From Crocosphaera sp. (GTDB taxonomy: Bacteria; Cyanobacteriota; Cyanobacteriia; Cyanobacteriales; Microcystaceae): DNA of 64,000 nucleotides. The stretch's first letter is position 1; every line of letters starts with the position of its first letter. A model generated the notes under the pieces. That model made no database searches and had not been told where the DNA came from. It was given only the letters and a program-made list of their open reading frames with translations. The DNA lies in the NCBI GenBank assembly GCA_030065205.1, contig JASJDN010000009.1:1-64000 (forward strand), in the 5' to 3' direction. Shown here piece after piece: positions 34,040-45,292 of this stretch. Made by a program: the position numbers and the translations under genes.

Positions 34040-36520
34040 TTAAAAACGAATGGTTAAAGAGCCAATGGCCGTAAAAGGTTCTCCTGGATAAATTTCCCTA
34101 GCACGACTATCTTCTGCACCTTGAATATAGTTTCTATCAAAAACATTCCTAATATTCAAAGCAAAACGCCAATTGTCTCTTTCATAGAAGATCGCCGCAT
34201 TCCCCAACGAATAACCTTCTATACGAAAGGTATTATCAAGATCCCCAAAGCGATCATCAACATAGTTAAAACCACCACCAAATCCTAACCCCTCAAAAAA
34301 GCCGTCTTGTATTTGATAGGTTAGCCACAAATTAGCACTATGTTCAGGAACATTAAACAGACGATTTCCAATGAGACTAACATCAGTATCTTCAGTGATT
34401 TCTGCGGTAACATTGGCATAGTTAAAGACGACATTCAAACCAGGAATAATCTCACCAATAATGTCTAACTCAACCCCTCGACTATTTTGTTCACCCACAG
34501 TAACCACAAAGTTATTAAAAATAGGGTTACTCACAGGAACATTATTTTTGGTAATATCAAAATAGGCTAAGTTAACCGATAATTTTTGATTAAAAAGTTC
34601 TGCCCTGATACCAAATTCATACTGTTCAGAGGTTTCAGGATCGGCAAATTCTCCTTCAGCAACTAATCCTGAACCCGGAAAGAAAGATTCACTATAGCTA
34701 CCATAGAGGGAAACTTCTTTTATAGGTTGATAAACAAGACCGACCCTTGGAGACACTGCGTCCTCATACTGTACCGTTTCTTCTGCCCCCGGATCATCTC
34801 TATCTAAGTCTTCTTGTTCGGTACTGTCATAACGAAAACCCGCCACCAGTTTTAAGTTGTCAAAAAATTCGATTTGATCTTGTACGGAAACCCCTAAGCG
34901 ATCAACTTGAGAATCACTGAACGTAATAATTCCTTCTTGATTAAAATCAGGGTAAGGAAACTGTCCATATCTAGGGGCAAAAATATCCAGTTCATTAAAG
35001 TCAGAAAATCCTCGCCCAATATTACCTAATTGTTCCCGTCGGTTGAGATCCAAACCGACTAAAAATTTATGTTTAACTGACCAAGTATTGAAATTACTAA
35101 TTAATTTTGTTTGCATTTCATAGTTGGTACTCGGTTGATCCAGTTCGATAAACCCACGGGTGATGGTGTTGGTTTCTTCATCCACAAAAACCTGAAAGGC
35201 TGAAATAAATCTAGTGTCATAACGTAGATAAGTAAAGGCATTTTCAAACTTAAAGTTATCACTGAATTCGTGTTCAAATTTGTAGCCAACCCTTAAGGTT
35301 TCTCCCCGTAAAAAGTCCCCCGGTTCCCCGTAAACACGGTCATTGGGTGCATCAACCACCCGATCGCCAAACGCTAACACCCCAAAATCTGAAGGGCGAT
35401 CGTCATCGGAATATTCCACATTGAAGGTTAAGTTCGTGCGATCGCTCGGTTTCCAAGTTAAACTAGGGGCGACAAATTTCCGTTCCATATAAGTGTCGAA
35501 ATCTCGGAAACTTTCTTCGTTACGATAGGAAAAATTAACGCGATAGAGTAGGGTTTTATCGGCGTTTAGAGGACTATTGAGATCAATAGTTGGACTCAAA
35601 AAACCTCGGTTTCCGGCTTGAAACTGCACTTCATAAAAGGGTTCTTCTTGGGGTTGTTTGGTGACAATATTAATGATCCCACCTGGTTCGGATGCACCGT
35701 ATAAAATAGAGGCCGGACCTTTTAAAACTGAGACACTTTCGACGTTGGTTAAGTCCTGAAACCCACTGTTACCATTACGTCCAAAGGTTTGCCGAAACCC
35801 GTCGCGCATGACGCTAGAACTGGCAAAACCCCGTATTTGAAATCGTTGTCCTCTGGGATCTCTTGAGTCTTGTTGTACCCCACTAACATTCCTTAAGGCA
35901 TCGTCAAGACGGATCACCTGTTGATCTCGGATCACTTCTTCGGGAACGGTTTGAACCGAAAAAGGAATATCTCTTAAAGGGGTATCGGTTCCCACGGCCG
36001 TTGTTCCCCCTTCGTCGGGTTGATAGTAGTCGTCTTCTCGATCATCGTCGGTTACCACTAATTCGATCGCTTCGTCTTCTTCTCCTTCTGGGGTTTCTTC
36101 TGTTTCAGTATCTGGGGGTTGTTGGGTTGTATCTAAACTCAATACCACTCGCCCATCTTCCCTATTGAGACTAATTAGCGGTAAGCTTTCTTTCCCAATG
36201 ACATTAATTTCCACAACGTTATTGGGTAGTTGCGTTACGGTAATGCTTTCGATATCCTCGGTGGGGTTTTCTTGCCGAAAGTCTGCTCCGGTTAATAGGT
36301 TGAGTTGGGCGTTTGATATTTCGGCAAAAAAGGTGGTTCCAAAGCTTCCTGAAAAAATAGCAGGATCGGCTCCTGGTGGGGTTTCTAGAATAATCTCAAT
36401 CCCTACATCCGTCGAGTTGATTGAAATATTGGTAATACTAATTTGTGCTTGTGCTGAGGGGGCAATACATACGGCCATCCCCCCTAATAACACTCCAGAT
36501 AATACATTATTTGATTTCAT
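34040..36520 (-). CDS. AMIN-domain TonB-dependent siderophore receptor
   Basis: 826 aa. Signal peptide 1-26 (ending PSAQA), an AMIN domain (about 27-130), an acidic linker, a TonB-box-like IELVVTDDD, a plug domain (DIPFSVQTVPEEVIRDQQ, then VSGVQQD and GFASSSVMRDGFRQTFGRNG) and a 22-strand barrel ending in phenylalanine (GSLTIRF). The siderophore-receptor subfamily is indicated by IEQ-like plug segments SVLKGPASILYGASEPGG. AMIN domains at the N-terminus are typical of cyanobacterial receptors. Two operator candidates lie upstream. ExbB, ExbD and TonB of this window would energise it. Confidence 0.93.
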   Translation of the reverse strand: MKSNNVLSGVLLGGMAVCIAPSAQAQISITNISINSTDVGIEIILETPPGADPAIFSGSFGTTFFAEISNAQLNLLTGADFRQENPTEDIESITVTQLPNNVVEINVIGKESLPLISLNREDGRVVLSLDTTQQPPDTETEETPEGEEDEAIELVVTDDDREDDYYQPDEGGTTAVGTDTPLRDIPFSVQTVPEEVIRDQQVIRLDDALRNVSGVQQDSRDPRGQRFQIRGFASSSVMRDGFRQTFGRNGNSGFQDLTNVESVSVLKGPASILYGASEPGGIINIVTKQPQEEPFYEVQFQAGNRGFLSPTIDLNSPLNADKTLLYRVNFSYRNEESFRDFDTYMERKFVAPSLTWKPSDRTNLTFNVEYSDDDRPSDFGVLAFGDRVVDAPNDRVYGEPGDFLRGETLRVGYKFEHEFSDNFKFENAFTYLRYDTRFISAFQVFVDEETNTITRGFIELDQPSTNYEMQTKLISNFNTWSVKHKFLVGLDLNRREQLGNIGRGFSDFNELDIFAPRYGQFPYPDFNQEGIITFSDSQVDRLGVSVQDQIEFFDNLKLVAGFRYDSTEQEDLDRDDPGAEETVQYEDAVSPRVGLVYQPIKEVSLYGSYSESFFPGSGLVAEGEFADPETSEQYEFGIRAELFNQKLSVNLAYFDITKNNVPVSNPIFNNFVVTVGEQNSRGVELDIIGEIIPGLNVVFNYANVTAEITEDTDVSLIGNRLFNVPEHSANLWLTYQIQDGFFEGLGFGGGFNYVDDRFGDLDNTFRIEGYSLGNAAIFYERDNWRFALNIRNVFDRNYIQGAEDSRAREIYPGEPFTAIGSLTIRF

Positions 36521-36560
36521 TTCACACCACGAGATTGACAGTTTAACACTTAATCACTTA

Positions 36561-36577
36561 TTAAGAATATTTCTTAA
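36561..36577. promoter_or_regulatory. Operator candidate TTAAGAATATTTCTTAA upstream of the receptor
   Basis: Identical to the site upstream of tonB (28972-28988), including four extra bases on the left. It ends 41 bp before the receptor start codon and 16 bp from the Fur-box-like sequence. Confidence 0.55.
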
Positions 36578-36592
36578 ATAAATACGGTAATT

Positions 36593-36611
36593 GATAATGA
36601 TAATTTTTGTC
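36593..36611. promoter_or_regulatory. Fur-box-like site of the receptor operon
   Basis: GATAATGATAATTTTTGTC matches 16 of 19 positions of the classical Fur consensus (GATAATGATAATCATTATC). Position, 73-91 bp upstream of an iron-siderophore receptor, supports Fur repression under iron-replete conditions. Confidence 0.6.
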
Positions 36612-36876
36612 AAATATTTTTTAACCTAAAATATTCTTTACGTTAATTGATAAATTCGTGACAAAATTAGCCCTTAAATAGAATTAAGGACAAGTTTTTC
36701 CTAAACTTTTTATAATCAATTATCTATTGGTATTGATTGATTTTTTGATAATGACATCTTATTTATTCAGAAATATTTGCAATAAATGGCTAAAATTTTT
36801 TAATCGAAAGAGGGGGAAGGGATGAAGACAAACCCTCCTGTCCCCTGCCTCCTGCCTTCCGAGGCTTCTGCCTCGG
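36612..36876. other. Rest of the receptor/exbD gap, with hairpin after exbD
   Basis: AT-rich DNA, then CCTCCTGTCCCC-type low-complexity sequence, then a perfect 7-bp stem with a 4-nt loop (CCGAGGC 36859-36865, complement 36870-36876) directly after the exbD stop. The hairpin could stabilise or end the exbBD mRNA. No gene seen. Confidence 0.55.
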
Positions 36877-37278
36877 TCACTTTTTCGTAGCAGCGATCGC
36901 TAACTTGGCCCCTTGAACTTGGCGAACCATATCCATCACCGTAACAACGCGACCGTGATCGACTTGTTTATCGGCGTTAATAATCACTAAACCCTGCTGA
37001 GAATCAGCAATTAAGGCTGTAATAGAGCTTTTTAAGTTTTCTACTTGCGTAGGCTCAGTATCAACGAAGATATCGCCATCAGGCTCAATCGTAACGTTAA
37101 TTTGTTTGGTTTGTTGAGGTTCCGCCGTTGTCGCAGAGGGTAGATTAATGGGTAATCCCTCAGAACGGGTCAAAAACATCGTAGAAATGATAACAAAAGC
37201 CAATATGGAGAAAATAACGTCAATCATCGGCACGATATTAATTTCTGCTGACGGTTCCATCTCATCGGGAAGTTGCAT
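36877..37278 (-). CDS. exbD: ExbD-like proton-channel subunit
   Basis: 133 aa from ATG 37278, chosen because AGGAGG (on the minus strand at 37292-37287) is spaced 8 nt upstream; an upstream ATG at 37299 is a weaker choice. The product has a short cytoplasmic end, one transmembrane helix with the essential Asp (NIVPMIDVIFSILAFVI) and a periplasmic domain. With ExbB it couples proton flow to TonB. The start overlaps the end of exbB by 17 nt, so the genes are translationally coupled. Confidence 0.93.
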   Translation of the reverse strand: MQLPDEMEPSAEINIVPMIDVIFSILAFVIISTMFLTRSEGLPINLPSATTAEPQQTKQINVTIEPDGDIFVDTEPTQVENLKSSITALIADSQQGLVIINADKQVDHGRVVTVMDMVRQVQGAKLAIAATKK

Positions 37279-37915
37279 AGGTTTTTCCTCCTTTTTCATA
37301 AAACAGACGATAGAAAAGTTCTAGCTGACCCCCATATTCCTGAATTAAAGCCAGTTGTCGCAGATAAAATGAGCGAAACGAGTTAGCAAATAAAAGGGTA
37401 ACAATAGCCACCACTAACCCCATTACCGTAGAGGTTAAGGCTTCAGAAATCCCCCCTGTTACCCCAGCCGCATTGGTTCCAGCTACATTCCCTATATCTA
37501 AAGAAGCAAAAGACTGCATTAAACCTAAAATTGTCCCTAAAAGACCTAATAAGGGCGAAACCGCAATAATAGTCTGAAATAAAGTATTAAATCGTTTAAA
37601 AAGCGGTAATTCTGCTTGAGTGGCTGTTTCCAAAGCGAGACGAAACTCTGTGGGGGTAGCATTGTCTAGGGCTAAAGCTTCGAGAAAAATGCGACAGATG
37701 GGGAGATCGAGGTTTTGTTTAAGTTTGCTGATAGCTGCTACCCGTTGATCAGCCCGATAGAGTTTCAAAACGCTGGTGACGACCTTCCCTTGACGAGACT
37801 TGATACGATACCAGAATATCCCTCGTTCAATGATCAAGGCTACTCCCAACAGGGAAAAAGCTAATAATGGCCAGGCTACAATCCCACCAGAGACGAAAAA
37901 ATTGGTAAGAGACAT
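37262..37915 (-). CDS. exbB: ExbB-like proton-channel subunit
   Basis: 217 aa MotA/TolQ/ExbB protein with three helices (about 10-32, 108-130 and 155-180). The core LLGLLGTILGLMQSF and the GISEALTSTVMGLVVAI segment are the family pore motifs. It forms the pentamer around ExbD that powers TonB. It is upstream of and coupled to exbD. Serves the receptor at 34040-36520 by position; the same complex could serve other receptors. Confidence 0.93.
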   Translation of the reverse strand: MSLTNFFVSGGIVAWPLLAFSLLGVALIIERGIFWYRIKSRQGKVVTSVLKLYRADQRVAAISKLKQNLDLPICRIFLEALALDNATPTEFRLALETATQAELPLFKRFNTLFQTIIAVSPLLGLLGTILGLMQSFASLDIGNVAGTNAAGVTGGISEALTSTVMGLVVAIVTLLFANSFRSFYLRQLALIQEYGGQLELFYRLFYEKGGKTYATSR

Positions 37916-40310
<2,395 letters not shown>

Positions 40311-40317
40311 TGTGCCG

Positions 40318-40764
40318 TTAAGCTGGTGAAGATGTCAATACCCGAATAAATTCTAACGGTAACCCATCCCGATCAGCAATAAATGCCACTTCATAGATAG
40401 TATGGCCGATCATTTGTTGCTGAGGTTCAAGTAAAATGGTTAGGGGAGAAAATTGAGCAGGATCTTGTTGGGAGAGTTCAGTTAACTTCGTTTGTAACGC
40501 CTTTAACCAACGGGTGAGATCCGAAACGCGATCGCTTAAATCAAAAGAGAGGTGATAATAGCCCACATAATGCTCATCGCCAAAAGCATCAGGGGCTGGT
40601 TTGGGTTCAGGAATTTGAATCAGTTCAATTCTGCCCCCCAACCCTTCCATCCAACAGGCTAAGGTATAACCCGTGGTAAACCGTTCTTTAACAGTAAACC
40701 CCAACAGTTCATAAAAAGCGATCGCGTGATGAATATTAGCCGTGCGAATGGAAGCATGGTGCAT
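40318..40764 (-). CDS. Glyoxalase/VOC superfamily protein
   Basis: 148 aa. Two beta-alpha-beta-beta-beta halves: MHHASIRTANIHHAIAFYEL opens the first with the His of a metal site, and YHLSFDLSD plus TIYEVAFIADRDGLPLEFI give the second His and Glu. VOC proteins bind a divalent metal and act on varied substrates (glyoxalase I, dioxygenases), so the reaction is unknown. It is 2 bp downstream of the TIGR02652 gene; the pair is likely an operon. Confidence 0.8.
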   Translation of the reverse strand: MHHASIRTANIHHAIAFYELLGFTVKERFTTGYTLACWMEGLGGRIELIQIPEPKPAPDAFGDEHYVGYYHLSFDLSDRVSDLTRWLKALQTKLTELSQQDPAQFSPLTILLEPQQQMIGHTIYEVAFIADRDGLPLEFIRVLTSSPA

Positions 40765-40766
40765 GA

Positions 40767-41270
40767 TTATTCAAACAGTCGAAAATAAGGATAACGTTTA
40801 GGAACCCCAGGTTCTTTTTCGAGGTCAAAATTAATAACGTCCCATTGAGGTTCTTTAGGAATATCAGGACTAAACTCCACAGGCAGGCCATACAACCGAG
40901 GGACAGACTGGGAGTTACCCCGCCAAGAGGTGTTACGCTCTAAGTAGGTACTCACCAATTCCTTATAACGATTGGCGATAATGACCTTAGTCGCCCGATA
41001 TCCTTGAGTATACAGGCGATCTAAAGCTTCGTGAATCTCAAAACGGATGCCGTCAGGATGAGTATGTTGTCGGTACCATTCCCCTTCCCAACGTCGCCAG
41101 TGTCTACCGGACTGCAAATGAACTAACTCATTATTATTAGGGTTGGCTTCAAAAGCACCATGACGAGGACATAAGTAGGTATCTGTCAAGGTCAAAGCAG
41201 GAATGACTTGACGACAATGAGGACATTGGATTTCTGGCCCGTAAATAGGGTATTGTAAACTTAGAGTCAT
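40767..41270 (-). CDS. TIGR02652 family zinc-ribbon protein
   Basis: 167 aa. An N-terminal CPHC (CPHCRQVIPAL) and a CPRHG form a zinc ribbon at about 16-40. The remainder is conserved in cyanobacteria: SGRHWRRWEGEWYRQHTHPDGIRFEIHEALDRLYTQG, YRATKVIIANRYKELV and the C-terminal KRYPYFRLFE. Function unknown; it is close to universal in the phylum, suggesting a basic role. Followed by the VOC gene in the same operon. Confidence 0.8.
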   Translation of the reverse strand: MTLSLQYPIYGPEIQCPHCRQVIPALTLTDTYLCPRHGAFEANPNNNELVHLQSGRHWRRWEGEWYRQHTHPDGIRFEIHEALDRLYTQGYRATKVIIANRYKELVSTYLERNTSWRGNSQSVPRLYGLPVEFSPDIPKEPQWDVINFDLEKEPGVPKRYPYFRLFE

Positions 41271-41510
41271 CTGTTTTTAGTTGTCTATAACTGCACTGGG
41301 TGGTCTAAATGCCTGTGCAAAATGGATTGTGTGTGTTGTCAGCATCAGGGAAGACCAGGGTTTCTAGGCAGAAAGAAAAGGAAATAACCCATAGAGTTAG
41401 GACACACTTTCTTCTGCTGATCTCCTTAGACCCGTTGCTAGTAGCTATTATATCGACTAAATCCTGGTCGCCTCGATTCTACCGCGAGATTTTAGATTTA
41501 ACTTAGATTT

Positions 41511-42059
41511 ATGCCAGAGTCCTCATTGTCCCTTCCGTCTTATTGGCCACCGCCGAATCTATCTCAAGCTGCTTTTATTGCCCCTAATGCAACAATTGTG
41601 GGGGATGTAGAAATTGCTCAAGGGGCAAGTATTTGGTATGGTGCCGTGGTGCGCGGCGATGTAGAAAAAATCAAAATTGGAGCTTATACTAACGTTCAAG
41701 ATGGAGCCATTCTTCACGGTGATCCAGGGGAAGTTACCTGTTTAGAAGATTATGTTACCATCGGTCATCGGGCTGTGATTCATGGAGCTTATATCGAAAC
41801 CGCTTGTTTAATCGGCATTGGGGCGGTTATTTTGAATGGCATTCGCGTGGGAACTGGTAGTTTGATCGGTGCCGGGGCCATCGTTAATAAGGATGTGCCA
41901 CCGCGATCGCTAGTGGTTGGGGTTCCGGCCAGACGGGTTCGAGATTTATCTGAGAATGAAGCCGAAAAAATGATCGAACACGCTAAACGCTATCAACAGT
42001 TAGCTTTAGTTCATGCGGACAAAGGAAACAATTTGGGATTCACAAATGACCCCGAATAA
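41511..42059 (+). CDS. Gamma-carbonic-anhydrase family protein
   Basis: 182 aa, left-handed beta-helix of hexapeptide repeats followed by a C-terminal helix. The three expected zinc histidines are in AILHGDPG and IGHRAVIHGA, so a metal site is possible. Homologues include the carboxysome CcmM N-terminal domain and stand-alone YrdA/PaaY-type proteins; this lacks the RuBisCO-like domains of CcmM, so it is a stand-alone member. Active carbonic anhydrase is not assured. psbY follows after 62 bp. Confidence 0.88.
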   Translation: MPESSLSLPSYWPPPNLSQAAFIAPNATIVGDVEIAQGASIWYGAVVRGDVEKIKIGAYTNVQDGAILHGDPGEVTCLEDYVTIGHRAVIHGAYIETACLIGIGAVILNGIRVGTGSLIGAGAIVNKDVPPRSLVVGVPARRVRDLSENEAEKMIEHAKRYQQLALVHADKGNNLGFTNDPE

Positions 42060-42121
42060 GTTATAAATAGAAACATAATTTTTTCATTAAAGTCCCATAA
42101 TAAGTAACAGAGGAAAAAACA

Positions 42122-42241
42122 ATGGATTGGCGCGTTTTAGTTGTGTTAGGACCGATTATCATTGCAGCTAGTTGGGCAGGGTTTAACATCGCTGCTGCTG
42201 CTATCAGACAAGTTCAAGGGTTCTTTAATAAAGAAGCGTAA
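42122..42241 (+). CDS. psbY: Photosystem II protein PsbY
   Basis: 39-aa single-helix subunit of photosystem II, at the edge of the complex near cytochrome b559. It begins [11 protein letters not shown], has a hydrophobic helix (about 5-27) and ends [10 protein letters not shown], as PsbY does. A GAGGAAAA stretch precedes the ATG. A palindrome 45 bp after the stop probably ends the mRNA. Too short to be seen in most ORF lists. Confidence 0.95.
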   Translation: MDWRVLVVLGPIIIAASWAGFNIAAAAIRQVQGFFNKEA

Positions 42242-42286
42242 TTTTAACCAGTATCACAGTCTTTGTAAGGTACTGAAATTTTCTCT

Positions 42287-42314
42287 GTAGGGGTCAACGG
42301 CCGTTGACCCCTAC
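42287..42314. repeat. 28-bp palindrome (copy 4) after psbY
   Basis: GTAGGGGTCAACGG and its exact complement CCGTTGACCCCTAC, a perfect palindrome with no loop. The outer arms are the family constant, while the core differs from other copies. It lies between psbY and pyrF. Confidence 0.85.
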
Positions 42315-42342
42315 AATATTTGTGTTTAACGAAAATAAATCT

Positions 42343-43041
42343 ATGTCCATCGCTGATCAAATTATTGTTCCCTTAGACGTTCCCACAGAAGAAGCTGCGA
42401 TCGCCTTATTAGATCGTTTGCCTCAAGTTACCTTTTGGAAAGTCGGATTAGAATTATTCGTGGCCACCGGACCCACGATTCTTAAACACCTTAAAGATCG
42501 ACAAAAAAAGATTTTTCTCGACCTCAAATTTCATGATATCCCCAACACTGTTGCAGGGGCCTGTCGTAGTGCCTCTCAATATGGGGTTGATTTAATCACC
42601 CTTCATGCCACTGCTGGTAAAAACGCCCTCAAAGCAGCTACCCAAGCCCTGGCAGAAAGCCCCTCACCCCCCCAATTATTAGCCATCACCCTACTGACTA
42701 GCCTCAATTCACGGGATCTAGCCTTTGATCTCAAAGTCCCCCTAGAACTCCCAGAATACGCCCTACAGATGGCTTTATTAGCCAAAGATTCGGGGATTAA
42801 TGGGGCGGTGTGTTCTCCCCAAGAAGTTGCCCAACTGAGACAGGTATGTGGCCAGGATTTTGTTTTAGTCTGTCCTGGAGTACGTCCCACTTGGGCTAAC
42901 ACAGGGGATCAAAGGAGGGTGATGACACCAAAACAGGCCCTACAAGCAGGGGCTAATTATTTAGTGATTGGCCGGCCTATTACAATGGCAGATGATCCTG
43001 TTATGGCCTGGAATCTTATTATCGATGAAGTTAGCAGTTAG
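42343..43041 (+). CDS. pyrF: Orotidine-5'-phosphate decarboxylase
   Basis: Final step of de novo UMP synthesis. 232 aa from ATG 42343; an in-frame TTG at 42304 lies inside the palindrome and is not the start. The catalytic Lys/Asp network is in [13 protein letters not shown], and the phosphate-binding GVRPT and VIGRPI motifs are present. A TIM barrel of normal length. Its last bases overlap alternative starts of the next gene. Confidence 0.96.
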   Translation: MSIADQIIVPLDVPTEEAAIALLDRLPQVTFWKVGLELFVATGPTILKHLKDRQKKIFLDLKFHDIPNTVAGACRSASQYGVDLITLHATAGKNALKAATQALAESPSPPQLLAITLLTSLNSRDLAFDLKVPLELPEYALQMALLAKDSGINGAVCSPQEVAQLRQVCGQDFVLVCPGVRPTWANTGDQRRVMTPKQALQAGANYLVIGRPITMADDPVMAWNLIIDEVSS

Positions 43042-43063
43042 AAATCATCTCTCAAAGAGAAGA

Positions 43064-43603
43064 ATGAGAACATGGTTCAATCTTGGACTAATAACGGTTC
43101 TCAACCTTTTGTCTATTGCCTCAGTGACACCCGCTTCCTCTCAACAGGAAGAGACTTGTCCTACAGATATACAAACTTTAACCGCTAAGATGTTAAAGGA
43201 TTTACCTAGTTATGGAAACCGTGTCACCCAACGGGCCCGACGCAGCGATCGCACGGTTGAAGTTTACAACTATATATTAGTGGCCGGGAACCCAGAATTT
43301 GAGCCGTTACCCCTCAATAATTTACAATATCAGCCCGAGTTACCCGATGATACTAAACAGGTGTTTTTTACCACTTTAGAGCGACAATATAGCAAAACAG
43401 AAGCGATTCTTTTACAAAATTATTATTGGTTATTTTTAACCCCAAGTTCTGACGGTTGGCGACTGGTTTTATTATTTTCTCAATTAGCTGATTTAGAACA
43501 AGAGGATCTCCCTTTACCGCCCCAAGATGCTATTAATGGGGCGATTGGACAAGGGATACAATTATGGTTAAAAGATTGTCGGGAAGGGGTTCTAAGACCT
43601 TAA
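43064..43603 (+). CDS. Exported cyanobacterial hypothetical protein
   Basis: 179 aa from ATG 43064 (AGAGAAG just before). Alternative ATG at 43025 would overlap pyrF by 17 nt. A signal peptide (about 1-27, ending TPASS) precedes a mature domain with CPTDIQTLTAKMLKDLPSYGNR, a basic RARRS stretch, TLERQYSKTEAILLQNYYWL and SDGWRLVLLFSQ. The pattern of a signal, then a compact soluble domain, resembles a family common in cyanobacteria, without a known function. Immediately downstream of pyrF. Confidence 0.7.
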   Translation: MRTWFNLGLITVLNLLSIASVTPASSQQEETCPTDIQTLTAKMLKDLPSYGNRVTQRARRSDRTVEVYNYILVAGNPEFEPLPLNNLQYQPELPDDTKQVFFTTLERQYSKTEAILLQNYYWLFLTPSSDGWRLVLLFSQLADLEQEDLPLPPQDAINGAIGQGIQLWLKDCREGVLRP

Positions 43604-43648
43604 TTGATGAAGATTAAGAAAATTTGGGTAAACTAAGGATACTTAAAG

Positions 43649-45046
43649 ATGAGAATTGTTATGTCTCCTGAAAATAGCCAACTCTATCAAAGAATACAAG
43701 AATTTGCGTTAGACAAAAATAATGAACCTTTATCTTTTTCTAAGCGGTTAGCAACAGAAAATCAATGGTCATTGTCTTATACAAAACGTGTTATTGAAGA
43801 ATATAAAAAATTTACATTTTTAGCTGTGGTTGCTGGTCATGCTGTTTCTCCTTCGGTTTCCGTTGATAAAGCTTGGCATTTACACCTTACTTATACTCGT
43901 TCCTATTGGGAAGAATTTTGTCCTAATGTTTTAGGAACCCCTTTACATCATGAACCTAGTAATGGAAAGTTAACAGAAGAGGTTAAGTTCAAGGGTTTAT
44001 ATGAGCAAACTTTGAAGAGTTATGAGAGTTTTTTAGGAGAAATTCCACCATCAGATATTTGGACATCAGTAATGGTTCCATCTCAACAGACTAAATTTAA
44101 AAAAATAGTTGATATTTTCAAAAAAAAAATAATTCAATTAGTTTTAATGACGCTTATTGTTTGGATTTTGTTAGGAATTAATTGGATTTCTGATTCTCCC
44201 GTTTATTTTAATTCAAGACTCTTTAATCATGAAAATTCAGCCTTAGCTATTCCTTTATCTGATTATGCCTACTATTGGGATTTTATCACTGTTAATATTG
44301 ATGCTCAAGCTGATGGAAGTATGATAGTAGAGGAAGTTCAGAAATACACTTTTAATAGACCTTGGACTAATAAGCGTCATCGATTTATTCTTCTTGATAA
44401 ATTCGATGATATTCAAGATGTTTCTGTTAGTGAAAATGGAGAAAAATTAGAAACAGAAACGAGCATTAAAAATCAAAGATTTTACATCCAGTGGGATCAT
44501 CCGTTAAATGTTAAAGATAGTCCTGAATCTCATATTTTTACCCTTCGGTATAAGGTGTTAGGTGGATTACATAAGCAGGGAATATCTGGGGAAGATGAAC
44601 TTTATTGGAAAGCGATCTTCCCCAACAGAAAATATCCTATTCTCAAGGCTAAAGTTAGAGTCAAATTGCCTGAGCAATTAGAACATAAAATGGTTACACT
44701 TGAAAGTTTAGGGGAACCTACTCGCAAAAAACAAATTGATCCTCAAACTGTTGAATTCGTTGCTTCAAATGAAATTAGTCCAGGTGAAAGTATTGCTATT
44801 CAGGGTACTTTTCCTCACAAAATTCTCAATTTAGATTCTCCAAAGCATAAATTTTCTGAGCATTCATCGCCGGCAGAAAGCTTTCTCTTGTTAATAATTA
44901 TTCTTGTGTTTATTTTCACTATTCCTGCCGTTTTAATGGGTAATAAAAATCCTAAAAATGGTGGTACTAATACTAATAGTAATTATAGTAGTTGTGGTGG
45001 TAGCTGTGGCAGTAGTTGTGGTGGCGGCTGTGGTGGTGGCGATTAA
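43649..45046 (+). CDS. GRDP-like/DUF2207 fusion membrane protein with Cys-Gly tail
   Basis: 465 aa. Residues 1-145 resemble the glycine-rich-domain-protein (GRDP-like) fold with VDKAWHLHLTYTRSYWEEFC. A helix at about 162-182 enters the membrane. A DUF2207 extracytoplasmic domain (about 195-400) starts with FITVNIDAQADGSMIVEEVQKYTF. A second helix lies at about 411-433 and the protein ends with repeats of SCGGSCGSSCGGGCGGGD. DUF2207 is known from membrane proteins of unknown function. The fusion and the Cys-Gly tail suggest metal binding or surface attachment; this is inference. Confidence 0.75.
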   Translation: MRIVMSPENSQLYQRIQEFALDKNNEPLSFSKRLATENQWSLSYTKRVIEEYKKFTFLAVVAGHAVSPSVSVDKAWHLHLTYTRSYWEEFCPNVLGTPLHHEPSNGKLTEEVKFKGLYEQTLKSYESFLGEIPPSDIWTSVMVPSQQTKFKKIVDIFKKKIIQLVLMTLIVWILLGINWISDSPVYFNSRLFNHENSALAIPLSDYAYYWDFITVNIDAQADGSMIVEEVQKYTFNRPWTNKRHRFILLDKFDDIQDVSVSENGEKLETETSIKNQRFYIQWDHPLNVKDSPESHIFTLRYKVLGGLHKQGISGEDELYWKAIFPNRKYPILKAKVRVKLPEQLEHKMVTLESLGEPTRKKQIDPQTVEFVASNEISPGESIAIQGTFPHKILNLDSPKHKFSEHSSPAESFLLLIIILVFIFTIPAVLMGNKNPKNGGTNTNSNYSSCGGSCGSSCGGGCGGGD

Positions 45047-45081
45047 ATAGTATTTGAAGCCCTTCTGGCGAGTCAGAAGAC

Positions 45082-45098
45082 AGGGGGTAATCCCCCCT
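45082..45098 (+). terminator. GC-rich hairpins after the GRDP/DUF2207 gene
   Basis: AGGGGG (45082-45087) pairs with CCCCCT (45093-45098), and a second CCCCC/GGGGG pairing follows at about 45100-45118. There is no T run, so function as terminator is uncertain. Confidence 0.35.
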
Positions 45099-45292
45099 AC
45101 CCCCATTGAGAAGGGGGCGGGCAGGAGGGAAGATTTTTAGTTAAAGTAAAGCCTTGTTGCCTCTTTTCTGCTCATTAATTTATTATATTCTCCCAAACAC
45201 CAAGGATTCAAAGTAAAATATAGATAAGGGAGCAAAAACAAACTATTAATCATAAAAGCATTTTTTCAAGAATTTTTAGTGAGAGATTTGTC

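Noticed and set aside
23109..37915. Siderophore biosynthesis genes
   Set aside because: Every gene in the block reads as transport, energy coupling or reduction; no synthetase domain is present.
41309..41506. 65-codon frame upstream of the gamma-carbonic-anhydrase gene
   Set aside because: No Shine-Dalgarno and no recognisable protein; the region is more likely a promoter.
42304..42342. Earlier TTG start for pyrF
   Set aside because: It would begin inside the palindrome and add a non-conserved leader; ATG 42343 gives the normal N-terminus.
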